Source: JABWBD01 sp040768665 (GTDB lineage Bacteria; Planctomycetota; Planctomycetia; Pirellulales; Thermoguttaceae). From it: 64,000 bases of DNA. The notes beneath the pieces were generated by a model. That model was not told where the DNA came from. It made no database searches and was given only the letters and a program-made list of their open reading frames with translations. The translations under genes were made by a program, and so were the position numbers. The stretch spans positions 124,001-188,000 of the forward strand of contig JAXGMN010000019.1 in NCBI GenBank assembly GCA_040768665.1, written 5' to 3'. Shown here piece after piece: positions 26,863 through 36,925 of this stretch (the stretch's first letter is position 1; every line of letters begins with the position of its first letter).

Positions 26863-27508
26863 CTGGCCGCAGGTGGGCACGCTGGCCGACCTAATCGAGC
26901 GCGGCGATGAATTCCGAGCGGTCACCCCAATCGTTGAGCGTCCCTTGTTCCTCAACTGCGAGTTACCCGCGGCCAAGTTGCACGCCGGGGGCTATTTCGG
27001 CTGGATCCTGCAACTGGTCCAACAGCCGCAAGTCGCGCGCTGGGGAATTCTGGGAATTACTGGAGCGTGTCGCCGTGCATCTGCAGGCCATGCCGCCGAT
27101 GGAGGCCGACGCTTGCACGAGTTCCTTTCCTACGTCGGGGCGATGGTCTATCATGAAAGAAGGGAAAGCGAACACGTCAGGTTACAGGAGGTGCTCCAGC
27201 GCTCCATCGACGTTGCAGAACTACGTGACGAGGTATTGGAAATGACCAAGACAATGGCTGATGTCCTGATGGAAAAGGGCAGAACGGAAGGCAGAACGGA
27301 AGGACGAACGGAAGGACGAATGGAGGCTGCGATTGAAACGCGCCAGCAAACGCTGGTCCGCCAACTTCAGCGACGTTTTGGCGACGTCCCCCCCGGCGTG
27401 CTGGGTACCGTCCAGTCCACGACCAACGTCGATCTGCTCGACAATTGGCTCGACCGCCTGGTTACGGCCGATACGCTGGAGGAGGTGGGGCTCCCGTCCG
27501 CTGGCTAA
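26863..27508 (+). pseudogene. C-terminal part of an Rpn/PD-(D/E)XK transposase-like nuclease
   Basis: The segment encodes LADLIERGDEFRAVTPIVERPLF, AAKLHAGGYFGWILQLVQQ, then after two compensating frame changes (about 27040-27110) HEFLSYVGAMVYHERR and TKTMADVLMEKGRTEGRTEG, ending LRRFGDVPPGVLG...DNWLDRLVTADTLEEVG. This is the C-terminal half of Rpn-type recombination-promoting nuclease/putative transposase proteins. The N-terminal nuclease domain is absent. It sits precisely between two copies of the four-helix-bundle gene start. Confidence 0.7.
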
Positions 27509-27525
27509 AGCGAGAGGCCAAAGCA

Positions 27526-27881
27526 GTGACGTTTGAGGATTTGGAGGCGTGGAGTGAGGCGCGGCGGGTGGTGAACAACGTTTATGCGATTTGCCGCGAC
27601 TCGTCCGTGGCGCGCGATTTCGGCCTCTGCGATCAGATTCGCCGTGCCGCCGTATCGATCATGACGAACATTGCCGAAGGGTTTGAGCGGATCCACCTTG
27701 CAGAGAAACTCCAGTTCTACAACATTGCCCGCGCTCGGCCTGGCGAGACCCGCTCCTTTCTTACGTCGTCGAAGACAACTACCCGCGCGTGGCGCACCAG
27801 ACCGTCGATCTCCGTACCGATCTGATTCATCTCGGCCGCCTCATCACCGGCCTCATCCGTTCCACCCAACAGCGCCAATAA
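27526..27881 (+). pseudogene. Four-helix-bundle (23S rRNA intervening-sequence) protein, copy 2, frameshifted
   Basis: GTG 27526 begins the same sequence as copy 1 (a few substitutions in about 200 bases) but continues past LQF into YNIARARPGETRSFLT. A frame change near 27735-27765 is needed to reach the family C-terminus YPRVAHQTVDLRTDLIHLGR and STQQRQ, which ends at TAA 27879-27881. With the shift corrected the protein has the usual size of about 118 residues. These small proteins have no proven enzymatic role. Confidence 0.75.
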
Positions 27882-27937
27882 CCCCCATCTCACGTTTTCA
27901 GTTTTCTACCCCATCTCCCGTTTTGGGTTTTCGTCCC

Positions 27938-28165
27938 CATCTTCCATCTTCCATCTCCCATCTCCCATCTCCCATCATCTCCCATCTTCCATCTTCCATC
28001 TTCCATCTTCCATCTTCCATCTCCCATCTTCCATCTTCCATCTTCCATCTTCCATCTCCCATCTTCCATCTTCCATCTTCCATCTCCCATCTCCCATCTC
28101 CCATCTTCCATCTTCCATCTCCCATCTCCCATCTCCCATCTTCCATCTCCCATCTCCCGCTTCTC
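27938..28165 (+). repeat. Heptanucleotide tandem array (TTCCATC / TCCCATC)
   Basis: About 230 bases consist almost entirely of 7-base units TTCCATC and TCCCATC in irregular alternation, with one short slip (CCATCATCTCCC near 27973). It ends 2-15 bases before the ATG of the first EpsI-like gene, so it replaces a normal ribosome-binding region. Confidence 0.95.
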
Positions 28166-28167
28166 CC

Positions 28168-28533
28168 ATGCTCCGCCTCCCCCTCGCCATCCTCCTCGTC
28201 GCCTCCGGCCCCCTCGGCGTCGCCTACATCCGCGGCGCCGCCACGCCCCAGAAAGTCCGCATGCCCGACTTCGACCTCCGCCAACTGCCGATGGAGCTGG
28301 GCCGCTGGAAAGGGGAAGAAGTACAGCTCGATCGCAGACTCTTCCAGGCCCTCGATGCCAAGGTGGCGATCGACCGGGTCTATAGGGATGAAGAGGGGCA
28401 CCGCGTGCTGCTGCACGCAGCAGTGTTCACAAGATATGGTCCTTCGGCCGAGCACTACCCCATCGACTTTCGGCCGCGCTGGCCCGCTCCGCCCAAAAGC
28501 GTTATCATAAAGCGGTGTGCTGGTCTCGTGTGA
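28168..28533 (+). pseudogene. EpsI-like (DUF3485) gene, copy 1, truncated
   Basis: ATG 28168 opens a hydrophobic segment (PLAILLVASGPLGVAYI), then VRMPDFDLRQLPMELGRWKG, LDRRLFQALDAKVAIDRVYR and VLLHAAVFTRYGPSAEHYPID, the N-terminal half of the EpsI family found beside exosortases. From about 28450 the family pattern is lost, where HHPIxCYPxxG should lead into the second half, so only about 95 of the expected 200 or more residues remain. The start follows a heptamer array with no Shine-Dalgarno sequence. The frame ends 21 bases before the antitoxin-like gene. Confidence 0.8.
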
Positions 28534-28553
28534 TTTCAGAGGGAGCAAGAACG

Positions 28554-28808
28554 ATGGCGGAAGGCATTCCCAGTGAACTGGCGACGTTTCATCGCTTTGT
28601 AGCCGACCAGCTCGCTGAAGGCCCGGAGCTGACGCCCGAAGAGTGCCTGCGGGTTTGGCGAGCCGAACATCCGACAACCGAGGAGCTCACTGGCAGTGTC
28701 GTTGCGGTCAAGCGGGCGTTGGAACAAGCCCAGCGTGGAGAGGGTAAGAGTCTGGACGACTTCGACCGGGACTTCCGCGCCAGGCACGGCATCGCCGCCG
28801 GCCCATGA
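28554..28808 (+). CDS. Antitoxin-like protein of a ParD/RelB-type pair
   Basis: ATG 28554 is preceded by GAGGGAG. The 84-residue product (AEGIPSELATFHRFVADQLA, LTPEECLRVWRAEHP, KSLDDFDRDFRARHG) resembles small planctomycete/cyanobacterial antitoxins paired with RelE/ParE toxins. No ribbon-helix-helix is obvious. Its TGA overlaps the ATG of the next gene (ATGA), the usual coupled arrangement. Such antitoxins bind and neutralise the toxin and repress their own promoter. The assignment relies largely on the toxin neighbour. Confidence 0.65.
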   Translation: MAEGIPSELATFHRFVADQLAEGPELTPEECLRVWRAEHPTTEELTGSVVAVKRALEQAQRGEGKSLDDFDRDFRARHGIAAGP

Positions 28809-29134
28809 ACTACACCGTTGTTGTTCTACCACAGGCGGATCAAGACGCTGATCGAATCTACCGCTGGCTTGCGGAGCGGTCTGAAGCCGGCGCGGATCGT
28901 TGATACGAAGAGTTCTTGGCAGCGCTCCGCGAACTTCCCTCCAGAGCCGAGATGTGCGGACAAGCGCCCGAAAGCGAGTACGTGGTTGAGGAGATTCGCC
29001 AGTTTTTCTTTAAGACGAGAAGGGGTCTTCGCTATCGCGCGCTGTTCTCGATCAGCGGAGTCAAGATCTATGTTCTGCACGTCCGCGGTCCTGGACAAGA
29101 GCTTCTCGGGCCCGACGAACTCCGAACCCCGTGA
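28805..29134 (+). pseudogene. ParE/RelE-family toxin with an in-frame TGA
   Basis: The frame starts with YTVVVLPQADQDADRIYRWL and continues in the same phase through FLAALRELPSRAEM, IRQFFFKTRRGLRYRALFSI and KIYVLHVRGPGQELL, the complete pattern of ParE/RelE toxins (about 109 codons). Codon 33 at 28901-28903 is TGA where relatives usually have Trp (a TGG-to-TGA change), so there is no frameshift, only a nonsense codon. The toxin is probably inactive unless the base is a sequencing error. Start is coupled to the antitoxin stop codon by ATGA. Confidence 0.75.
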
Positions 29135-29202
29135 CAGCGAAGCCGTTCCTTGTTCCTCGTTCTTCGTTTCCCAAGCCGCCCGACGCCCCAAGCACTAAGC
29201 AC

Positions 29203-29588
<386 letters not shown>

Positions 29589-29590
29589 GC

Positions 29591-30321
29591 ATGCTCCGCC
29601 TCGGCCGCCATATTGCTCGTTGCCTCCAGGAAGCCGCCCAGGTCGCGTATCTCCGTGGCGGCGCCGTCCCCGACAAGGTCCGGATGCCGGATTTCGACCT
29701 GCAGGAACTGCCGATGGAACTGGGCCGGTGGAAGGGTGAGGAGGTCGAGTTGGACCGGCGACTGTTCCGGGCGCTCGGCGCGGCCGTGGTGGTGGATCGC
29801 GTCTACCGCGACGAGGAGAGCCATGCCGTGATGCTGCACGCTGCCGTCTTCGCGGAACACAACGTTCCGGCGACGCACCATCCGATCGAATGCTACCCGG
29901 CGGCGGGCTTCGAACTGGTGGAGAGCAGGAGTGTTTCAGTCCCCATCGACGCCGCCACAGCAATTTCCGCTCAGATTCTGCGTTTCCAGCGCGACGACGC
30001 GCTGCGCAGGTTGTCGTGTTCTACCAAATGGGCGACCGCACCTTCGGCACCTGGGCCGGCGGCAAAAAGGCCCGCCGGGCTTTTTGGGGACAGCCGGTCT
30101 GGCCGGCGATGGTTAAGGTCATGTTCCAGGCGGACGAACCGGATACTGATGCCGGCGAAGTACGGATGACCGAGCTGGCGGGGGAAATATGCCAGTGGAT
30201 GAATCAGCACGGTACGGATCGCATCCGCATCGCTCAGCGAATGAAAAAGCCTGAGCGCCCGGTCTACTTCCCCAAGTCGTGTCCGCCCGCGCGAATCGAT
30301 CTGGCCGGTAGGCACGAATGA
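29591..30321 (+). pseudogene. EpsI-like (DUF3485) gene, copy 2, frameshifted
   Basis: ATG 29591 (MLRLGRH) shares its first codons with copy 1 and encodes VRMPDFDLQELPMELGRWKG, ELDRRLFRALGAAVVVDRVYR, VMLHAAVFAEHNVPATHHPI and ECYPAAGFELVESR, then needs a frame change near 29990 to continue as QVVVFYQMGDRTFGTWAGGK and a tail ending at TGA 30319-30321. Corrected, it is about 240 residues, the normal EpsI size. EpsI proteins accompany exosortases in methanolan-type polysaccharide loci; their biochemical role is unclear. The stop codon overlaps the flippase start (ATGA). Confidence 0.8.
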
Positions 30322-31911
30322 CGAATACAGCGCACGAACCGCTTTCAACTGCCAATCCCCAATCGACTTCGACTGTGGCGTCATCGGGCGAGTCCCAACC
30401 CTTGCTCGTGAGAGACTCGACACACGAAGATCTCTTCAGCACGGAGCACTTGCACGACGATCTCCGCGCGTCGGTCGGTGCGCGGCGGGGCAGCGACCGT
30501 CGGGGCGGCCTGAACTTCGTTCTCAAGCTCGGCTCGACAGCTTGATGCTAGCCCGGCTCCTGACGCCCGCCAGCTACGGCCTGATCGCCATGGTCGTCGC
30601 CGTAACCGGCTTTATCGAGATGTTCAAAGACCTTGCGGGGCTCTCGATGGCCACTGTCGGCGCGACCAGATCACCCACGCCCAGGTGAGCACCCTGTTCT
30701 GGATCAACGTGACCCTGAGCGTTCTGCTGATGCTGGTCACGGCCGCCCTGGCCCCGGCGGTGGCCTGCTTGCCACGAGCCCAAACTGGTGTGGATCACGC
30801 TCGCGCTGGCCGGCACCTACATCTTCGGCGGGCTGACGATCCAGCACCAGGCCCTCTTGCGCGCCAGATGCGTTTCGGCACGCTCGCCTCGATCGGCGTT
30901 GCCTCGAACGTGGCGGAGCATCGCCGCCGGCATCGCCTCGGCGGCTGCTGGGAGCACGCTACTGGGCGGCTGGTGGCCATGATGGCCGCCACCGCCGCTG
31001 CCGACGCCACGCTAGTCTGGCTCCTCTGCCCCTGGCTTCCCGGTCTCCCCCGCCGCGGCACAGGAGTGCGCCCCATGCTCGCCTTCGGCGGAAACCTTAC
31101 CGGCTTCAGCGTTATAACCTACTGCGCGGGCAGCGCGGACCGCATGCTCATCGGCTGGTACTGGGGCGCGGCTGCGGTGGGCGTGTATTCTCGGGCGTTT
31201 TCGCTGCTCGTTCTGCCTCTTGGCCAACTCCTTGCGCCCGTGCTCGCGGTCGCCACGCCCGCGATGAGCCGTCTTCAGAATGCTCCTCAGCAGTGGGCGG
31301 ATTATTACCTCCGGGCACTTCGCGGCGTAACGTTCTTTACCGCGCCGTTGAGTGTATTCCTATTTGTGTTTGCGGACGATGCCATTGCCTTGGCCCTTGG
31401 CCCGCAGTGGCAGGGCGCTGTGGTGATTTTCCGCCTGCTGACGATCTCCGCGTTAGCGCTTCCGCTAAGCAGTTTCACGCGTGTGATATTCACTTCGTTG
31501 GGACGGGGCAGGCGCTTCTTCGTCTGGGGCGCGATCCTTTCGCCGGTCGTCGTTGCCAGCATTCTCGTTGGATTGCCGTTCGGCCCCGCAGGCGTGGCGG
31601 CGTGCTACGCGGTCACCATGGTTGCGGTCACGTGGCCCTGTCTGGCCTATGCCTTTGCCGGAACGTGCCTAACGCCGATGGCGGCGATCCGAGTTTCGAT
31701 TCCCCCAATGGCCGCGGCCGCCGGCGCGGGGGCCGTGGCGTGGTGCGTGCGCATACTCGCCGAATCCGCATTCGCGCACCATTATGCATCGCTCTGCCTC
31801 GCGGCGTTTTGCTTCGCCGCCGTGTACTTCGCCGTCGTGGCATGCCTCCCGTCGCTCCGCAGCGCGCTGGTGTCCGCATTTCTCGCTTTCGCGCGCAAGG
31901 AGTGCCTATGA
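30318..31911 (+). pseudogene. Wzx/MOP-type polysaccharide flippase, N-terminal part frame-broken
   Basis: ATG 30318 begins a cytoplasmic head, then the family pattern appears in changing frames: GLNFVLKLGSTA, LLTPASYGLIAMVVAVTGFI, ITHAQVSTLFWINVTLSVLL, GGLTIQHQALL, FGTLASIGVASNVA. From about 30960 one frame continues to 31911 with intact helices (FGGNLTGFSVITYCAGSADR, VGVYSRAFSLLVLPLGQLLA, FTAPLSVFLFVFADDAIALAL, LPFGPAGVAACYAVTMVAV). At least four single-base frame changes lie in the first 220 codons. With them corrected it would be a normal 12-14-helix translocase moving lipid-linked repeat units across the membrane. Its TGA overlaps the next ATG by ATGA. Confidence 0.8.
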
Positions 31912-32654
31912 CTGAATTGCTCGAAAGGTGTACAGAGATCGGTTCGCTGGCAAAACCTGGCAGAATCAAATACTCGATCTGCACGTTGGTTAACGATCGG
32001 GAAGAGTACGAGTCGATGGTCGCGTCTTTCGTTGCAGGGGGATTCTCGTTCGACGACTGCGAGTACATTTACGCCGACAATTGCTCCTATAACAAGTACG
32101 ACGCTTATCGCGCTTATAATACGTTCCTGGCGGCGGCAGCAGGGGAGTACATTATCTTGTGCCATCAGGACGTCACGCTCATTCATGACGGCCGTGCCGA
32201 ACTTTGCCGAGTTATTGAGGAAATGGATCGGCTCGACCCGGATTGGGCGATTCTCGGAAACGCCGGCGTAAAGGAAGACGGCGGGGTGGCACTCCGGATT
32301 TCCGATCCGTACGGTGAAGACACTTGCCGCGGCCAATTGCCTGCCAGGGTGGAGAGCGTCGATGAGAATTTCATCGTGGTCCGTCGCACGGCAAACCTAG
32401 CTGTGTCGCATGACCTATTCGGTTTCCATTTCTACGGCGCCGACTTGTGCATTATGGCGTCGATCCTCGGATACCGCGCATACGTCGTCGACTTCCACCT
32501 ATGTCACAAGGGCCGCGGCACTTATGACGCGACCTTCTTTCAACTACGGGAGGCGGTTTGCAGGAAGTACCACGCCGCTTTTCGTACGCGACGCGTTCGG
32601 ACAATGTGCTACGCTTCTTCTTACCGGCAACAGGACTCTTGCTGGAGCCCGTGA
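31908..32654 (+). CDS. StrF-type (family 2-like) glycosyltransferase, C-terminus frame-altered
   Basis: ATG 31908 is coupled to the flippase stop codon. The protein opens with YSICTLVNDREEYESMVASF and has the StrF/PF13712-like pattern: YIYADNCSYNKYDAYRAYNT, AGEYIILCHQDVTL, LDPDWAILGNAGV, VDENFIVVRR and LFGFHFYGADLCIMASILGY. CHQDV stands in the place of the metal-binding DxD segment. The last 30 residues (CRKYHAAFRTRRVRTMCYAS) look out of frame; another phase continues FVRDAFGQCATLLLTG. It probably transfers a sugar to the growing repeat unit; donor and acceptor unknown. Confidence 0.75.
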   Translation: MTELLERCTEIGSLAKPGRIKYSICTLVNDREEYESMVASFVAGGFSFDDCEYIYADNCSYNKYDAYRAYNTFLAAAAGEYIILCHQDVTLIHDGRAELCRVIEEMDRLDPDWAILGNAGVKEDGGVALRISDPYGEDTCRGQLPARVESVDENFIVVRRTANLAVSHDLFGFHFYGADLCIMASILGYRAYVVDFHLCHKGRGTYDATFFQLREAVCRKYHAAFRTRRVRTMCYASSYRQQDSCWSP

Positions 32655-33426
32655 GCTACCTGCGCCTTCGCCAGGTAATTCGGCGCATCCGAGAAAAGCA
32701 CGCGACAGTTGGTGTTACCGGGTTGCTGAATGCGGTTGTACGGCGTATTTTAGCATGCTCGCAGGCTCGGTGTTGTACAGCCCGCGTTACACGGCAGCCT
32801 GGCGCGAGGTCGGCCGTCCGCAGCGTTTTGAACGCTCCGACGATCTTGTTTCCCATGTCCAATCGCTTTCGGATAACTTCTTCGGCTTGGCGCAACTGGA
32901 TTCAGAGATCGTCCGCTTCTCGACCGCGTTCGCAGCGTCTCTCGCCCCGAACGGTATGGAGATCAGCAGCCATCTCGGTGGCACGCTGTTTCTCTGGACG
33001 CGCGTGCGGCAGACGACGCGTTGTTAGTCAGCGTCGATTTGCCCGGTGGGCCGTTAAGTTATGGAATCTTGCGCGCCCCTCCTACGGCGTCTTGCACTCC
33101 CGGTCAGCACGTGGAACTCGTCCGCGCCCGACTCCCACAAGGAGTCCACGTTGCGCGAAGGTGACTCGTATTCTCTCAGGAGCTGTCGACCTCCTCTTCA
33201 TCGACGGCGACCACACCTATGAGGGCGTCAAGCAAGATTTTGGCATGTGGCGCCCCTCGTCCGTTCAGGCGGAATGGTGGTATTCCACGATATCGCGCTC
33301 AAGCAACCGGATCCAACGTCCAACGTCAGGGCGTTTTGGGACGAGATCAAGGCCGGCTTCCGGTTTACCGAGATCATCGACGACCACGACCAGCTCGGGT
33401 TTGGTTTGGGCGTCCTGGAGGTGTGA
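32650..33426 (+). pseudogene. Class I SAM-dependent methyltransferase (cephalosporin-hydroxylase type), frame-broken
   Basis: Across three frames the order is LRLRQVIRRIREKHATVGVT, VLYSPRYTAAWREVGRPQRF, LSDNFFGLAQLDSEIVRF, MEIGSHLGGTLFLWT-like motif I, LLFIDGDHTYEGVKQDF, then SGGMVVFHDIA and ending LGFGLGVLEV at TGA 33424-33426. The FIDGDHTYE and VFHDI segments are diagnostic of Methyltransf_24/CmcI-like enzymes. At least three frame changes (about 32930, 33030-33100, 33240) break it. In a glycan locus it would methylate a sugar hydroxyl. Confidence 0.7.
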
Positions 33427-33456
33427 GATGCGCGTCAACGGCTGTATATTTCCTCC

Positions 33457-33657
33457 ATGAGCATTGAATTACACTTTCCCGTAGCCTCGCGCGCTACTAT
33501 CATCAGCATCCGCATATCGCTGTGCAACGACGAGAAGGACGTAGCGGAGGCCGTCGAGAACCTTTTCGCGCAGATGTTCACCGATTTCGAGCTGATCATC
33601 TCCGATGCGCCTTCGACCAACGGCACAAGAGGCTCTAACAAACCCCAACCTATATGA
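33457..33657 (+). pseudogene. N-terminal fragment of a family 2 glycosyltransferase
   Basis: The 66-codon frame has ATIISIRISLCNDEKDVAEA followed by VENLFAQMFTDFELIISDAPSTNGT, the first beta-alpha-beta of GT-A family 2 enzymes up to the segment normally reading DNASTDGT, then ends after KPQPI. No further GT2 sequence follows before the next gene at 33725, so it is a remnant or a large deletion. Confidence 0.7.
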
Positions 33658-33724
33658 GGTACTGATTTGATCGGTGCCTGGGTGAGCTCAATGCATGGAA
33701 TAGCGCCGAAATCGTCGCGAAACA

Positions 33725-34630
33725 ATGATTCATTTGCTCGATCACAATCTTGCGAAGGTATACCGGCAACTGCCACTAGGTTGGCAGTTTCATATAGAAC
33801 GTAGTTATGCCCTGATGCTCAGCGCCGGCCTTGCGCGGCGCGGTCATTTTGCGCAGTGTGCAGCGGAGCGAGAGGCTACGCGATTTCTCTCGGTGGTCGT
33901 CCCGGTCCACAACTCGCTGCCTTTTGTGCGCCAATGCATCGCAAGCCTGGAGAAATACTGCGGTTATGCTGAAGTCATTGTCGTTGACGATGGATCAACC
34001 GATCCAGAAATAATTCCTTATCTGCGCGAAGCGACCGACCGCAATGCATGGGCTTTGGTTCCGAGGTCAGGACCTGGAGGACACAGTGCCGCTTGCCAGG
34101 ACGGCGCAAAGTTCGCAACGCGTCCCATCATGTGCCTTTTGAATGCCGATACGGTACTGACACACCGAAGCTGGGCGGCGTGTGTTGATGCGCTACGAGC
34201 CGACCCGCGGGTTGGCGCCGTCGGCCCTTCGACCAGTTTCGCTGGAACACGCCAACAAGTGCTTCGAGCTCGTCGCTGCCGCCACTTCTGGACAACCTCG
34301 CAACTTGAGGGCTTTGCTGCGCACTATGTGCAACGCCGGGCTGCCAAACCATACGTCCAGATTCCAGATTGGCTGGACGGTTGCGCGCTGTTTGTGCGGC
34401 AGGATAGTTGGACGGACGTGGCCGGTTTTCGTGAGTGTAGGCCACATTATGGGAACGATGTCGATTTGTCGAAGAAGCTCCTCGACGCTGGGTACACATT
34501 GATCTGGGCCCGCACGGCATACATTCACCATTTCGGAGGCGGCAGCGTCGGAATCGCACGTGCCGCACAAAACGCGCAAACGAAACCACAGAACGATCCC
34601 GGCTTAGAATCTACAGTGGCAACTCAATGA
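33725..34630 (+). CDS. Family 2 glycosyltransferase
   Basis: The 301-residue protein has an intact GT-A core: FLSVVVPVHNSLPFVRQCIA, EVIVVDDGSTDPEIIPYLRE, RNAWALVPRSGPGGHSAACQDGAKFA, IMCLLNADTVLTHRSWAACV (NAD replaces the DxD motif), WLDGCALFVRQDSWTDVAGF and RPHYGNDVDLSKKLLDAGYTLIW, ending with a YIHHFGGGS segment typical of rhamnosyl- or galactofuranosyl-transferase-like enzymes. An N-terminal extension of about 55 residues precedes the catalytic core. One of several transferases assembling the repeat unit. Specificity unknown. No frame breaks. Confidence 0.88.
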   Translation: MIHLLDHNLAKVYRQLPLGWQFHIERSYALMLSAGLARRGHFAQCAAEREATRFLSVVVPVHNSLPFVRQCIASLEKYCGYAEVIVVDDGSTDPEIIPYLREATDRNAWALVPRSGPGGHSAACQDGAKFATRPIMCLLNADTVLTHRSWAACVDALRADPRVGAVGPSTSFAGTRQQVLRARRCRHFWTTSQLEGFAAHYVQRRAAKPYVQIPDWLDGCALFVRQDSWTDVAGFRECRPHYGNDVDLSKKLLDAGYTLIWARTAYIHHFGGGSVGIARAAQNAQTKPQNDPGLESTVATQ

Positions 34631-34778
34631 GCGGTGGCGACTACAAGCCACTTGTGTTCGGCAACAATGTGAGCATCGGGCAGTCCCGCACAGAATTCTA
34701 TTCAAAGCTTCGAAGCGTAATGAGGTCATCTTGCCGCTCGCCTGCGAGAGGTGCCCTTCTTTTGGACCAGCCCGGTAA

Positions 34779-35729
34779 ATGATCTGCGTGGACTACCAAG
34801 ATTCCACGAGCAGTAGATTGTCCACTATGAACAAGGGGCTTCGGGCCTGTGCAAGGCTAGCACTGCGCTGCAATCCATTCTATCGCGGGGGAGCGCGGCT
34901 TGCGACATTACGTGCAATGGACACGTTGACGCCAAAGGGTCAACTCACATTGCTCAAGTTGCGACGAGGACCGCTGTGCCTGGTCTATGTTGACGACTGG
35001 TGCGGTCGCATCCTCTACTACACAGGCGACTATGACAGACGAATTACCTGGATATGTCGACGACTTCTCCGCCCAGGTGATTGCTTCGTAGATATCGGAG
35101 CAAATTTTGGTGAGGTCGGTTTTTATGCCGCACAGTTCGTTGGACCGAGCGGTTGTGTTCATTTCTTTGAGCCGCAGCAGGAACTCGCCAATCTCATCCG
35201 CATTTCGGCCAAGCTTAACGGCTTTCATCACGTGCATGTCCATGAGCTAGCGCTTTCCGACCGAGATGGAATTGCCGATCTCTTCGTTCCCCGGCGGCAC
35301 ACGGGCATGGGATCGTTGAGTGTTCGTGAGGGGGTTGATTGCCCAATTGATGTGCTGCGCGTGCCTACAAGGCACGCTGGCGCGAGCTTGGCCGAACTCC
35401 GGCTTCCGCGAATTCGGGTCCTTAAACTCGACGTGGAGGGACATGAAGATAGGATTCTTCATGCGGCAAAGGACTATTTCCGGCTGCAGAAGCCTTCAGC
35501 CATAATATTCGAGTGCCACGGCCAGGCGCAACCCTTCTTCGAGCGCGCTGTGGTGAAGCACATCGTGTCTTTGGGATACGAAGTATTCCAACTCAGGCAG
35601 AAGATCTTCCTTCGCGTTCAATTCAAGAGGCTTCAGGACAACTGTCGAATCGAAAGCGGTTACGACTTCTTAGCCCTTTCCACAGACTATGAAGATCGTG
35701 ACGTATACAGATTGCTGGGGCTGGTCTGA
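34779..35729 (+). CDS. FkbM-family methyltransferase
   Basis: The 316-residue frame (ATG 34779; ATG 34827 also possible) carries FkbM features: GDCFVDIGANFGEVGFYAAQFVG as motif I, VHFFEPQQELANLI, HVHELALSDRDGIADLF, IRVLKLDVEGHEDRILHAA and AIIFECHGQ. These enzymes O-methylate sugars or other hydroxyls with S-adenosylmethionine. A C-terminal FLRVQFKRL...FLALSTDY segment completes the domain. It lies between two glycosyltransferase genes on the same strand with gaps of about 140 bases on both sides, so it may have its own transcription signals. Codon use looks AT-richer than neighbouring genes, hinting at separate acquisition. Confidence 0.9.
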   Translation: MICVDYQDSTSSRLSTMNKGLRACARLALRCNPFYRGGARLATLRAMDTLTPKGQLTLLKLRRGPLCLVYVDDWCGRILYYTGDYDRRITWICRRLLRPGDCFVDIGANFGEVGFYAAQFVGPSGCVHFFEPQQELANLIRISAKLNGFHHVHVHELALSDRDGIADLFVPRRHTGMGSLSVREGVDCPIDVLRVPTRHAGASLAELRLPRIRVLKLDVEGHEDRILHAAKDYFRLQKPSAIIFECHGQAQPFFERAVVKHIVSLGYEVFQLRQKIFLRVQFKRLQDNCRIESGYDFLALSTDYEDRDVYRLLGLV

Positions 35730-35869
35730 ATATACTGGCAGAAGCCCTGAGTAACACACACGCAGTGTACGCGCAGGACCGTGGATACCAGACGATGAAT
35801 AAAGGCCCTGGAAGGAAGAATACGGTTTCCGGGCTTCGGTCTCGGAAGTAGGCCGTTCGCGCAGAAGAA

Positions 35870-36925
35870 ATGATCCACTACATTCCGCCGCACCTTTGGC
35901 CAACGACCACGACCGACACTTGGATCGAGGATGGCTATAAAGCCGGTCTAGTGTCGGTGATTATTCCGACCCACAACCGCCGACAGATGCTTGTCAAGGC
36001 GTTGGAGTCCGCCTTTGGCCAAACGTACCGCCCTGTGGAAGTGATTGTGGTTGACGACGGGTCGACAGACGGCACAGAAAACAGCATTGCGGACTGGACG
36101 GCAGGCCGATCTGAGAACGGATTCCGCGTTTGTTATCAGTATCAAGACAACCGTGGTGCGCGTTGTGCGAGGAACACGGGCTCGTCTCTCGCTCGAGGTG
36201 AATACATCCAGTACCTTGACTCGGACGACGAGCTGACGCGCGACAAACTGTCGCAGCACGTGCAATTTCTGCGGGCGCGTCCGGAAGTTGATGTGGTCTA
36301 TGGCGACAGTACTACGGGACGAGATACGGCCGGAGCACGCTTCGTGCGCGGGATTTCAAACGCCGGGGACATGGTCGTGACGTTGCTTGGCAGGCAATTC
36401 AATCCTAACTTTGCATACCTGTGCCGACGGAGAGCCGTTGCCGCCATTGGTCCCTGGGATCCGGGACTTATATGCTTGGACGATTGGGACTATTTTCTTC
36501 GTATGGCTATCGCTGGCGCTTGCTTCCAGTACGAGGCAGGTGAGACGGGATTGTACAGGCGTCATCCGGGACCGTGTATTTCTCGGATTGGAGGGCAGCC
36601 GAGTATTCGGAATTGCTTCCGGATCCTTGAAAGAGCCGAGGCGTGGATGAACGCCCTTAACTGTTGGTCCCAAGAGCGGCGAGAGGCCCTCTCCGCTCCG
36701 TTATCTCGACACTGGCTACCGCTCGCTCAAGTGGGATTCGTCTCTTTTCCACTCAGCCATGGCACAAGCGAAACGTCTATATCCGGATGTTCGCCCGCGC
36801 CATCCGATAAGGCACCTGCTTATTCTTGCAGTCGGTCACGCCGGGAGTCAGCGGCTATACGATATCGGACGTTATGCGTACGGCCTTCTAACCGGCCGCT
36901 GATTCAACGTGGGTTTGTATGCTGA
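35870..36925 (+). CDS. Family 2 glycosyltransferase, C-terminus probably frame-shifted
   Basis: The protein has a standard GT-A domain: LVSVIIPTHNRRQMLVKALE, VEVIVVDDGSTDGTENSIAD, YQYQDNRGARCARNTGSSLA, YIQYLDSDDELTRDKLSQHV (DSDD metal motif), and LICLDDWDYFLRMAIAGACF. Family patterns persist to about residue 275 (ILERAEAWMNALNCWSQERR). The remaining 75 residues (SHGTSETSISGCSPAPSDKA) look like a wrong-frame translation, so a frame change near 36715-36760 is likely. It overlaps the next gene start by 7 bases. Donor sugar unknown. Confidence 0.82.
   Translation: MIHYIPPHLWPTTTTDTWIEDGYKAGLVSVIIPTHNRRQMLVKALESAFGQTYRPVEVIVVDDGSTDGTENSIADWTAGRSENGFRVCYQYQDNRGARCARNTGSSLARGEYIQYLDSDDELTRDKLSQHVQFLRARPEVDVVYGDSTTGRDTAGARFVRGISNAGDMVVTLLGRQFNPNFAYLCRRRAVAAIGPWDPGLICLDDWDYFLRMAIAGACFQYEAGETGLYRRHPGPCISRIGGQPSIRNCFRILERAEAWMNALNCWSQERREALSAPLSRHWLPLAQVGFVSFPLSHGTSETSISGCSPAPSDKAPAYSCSRSRRESAAIRYRTLCVRPSNRPLIQRGFVC

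Noticed and set aside
27898..28677. Minus-strand frame with Gly-Arg-Trp-Lys/Glu-Met repeats
   Set aside because: It is the translation of the TTCCATC heptamer array plus the antisense of the EpsI-like gene.
28901..28903. TGA as selenocysteine or recoded Trp in the ParE-type toxin
   Set aside because: No selenocysteine insertion structure follows, and other genes in the window use TGA as a normal stop codon.
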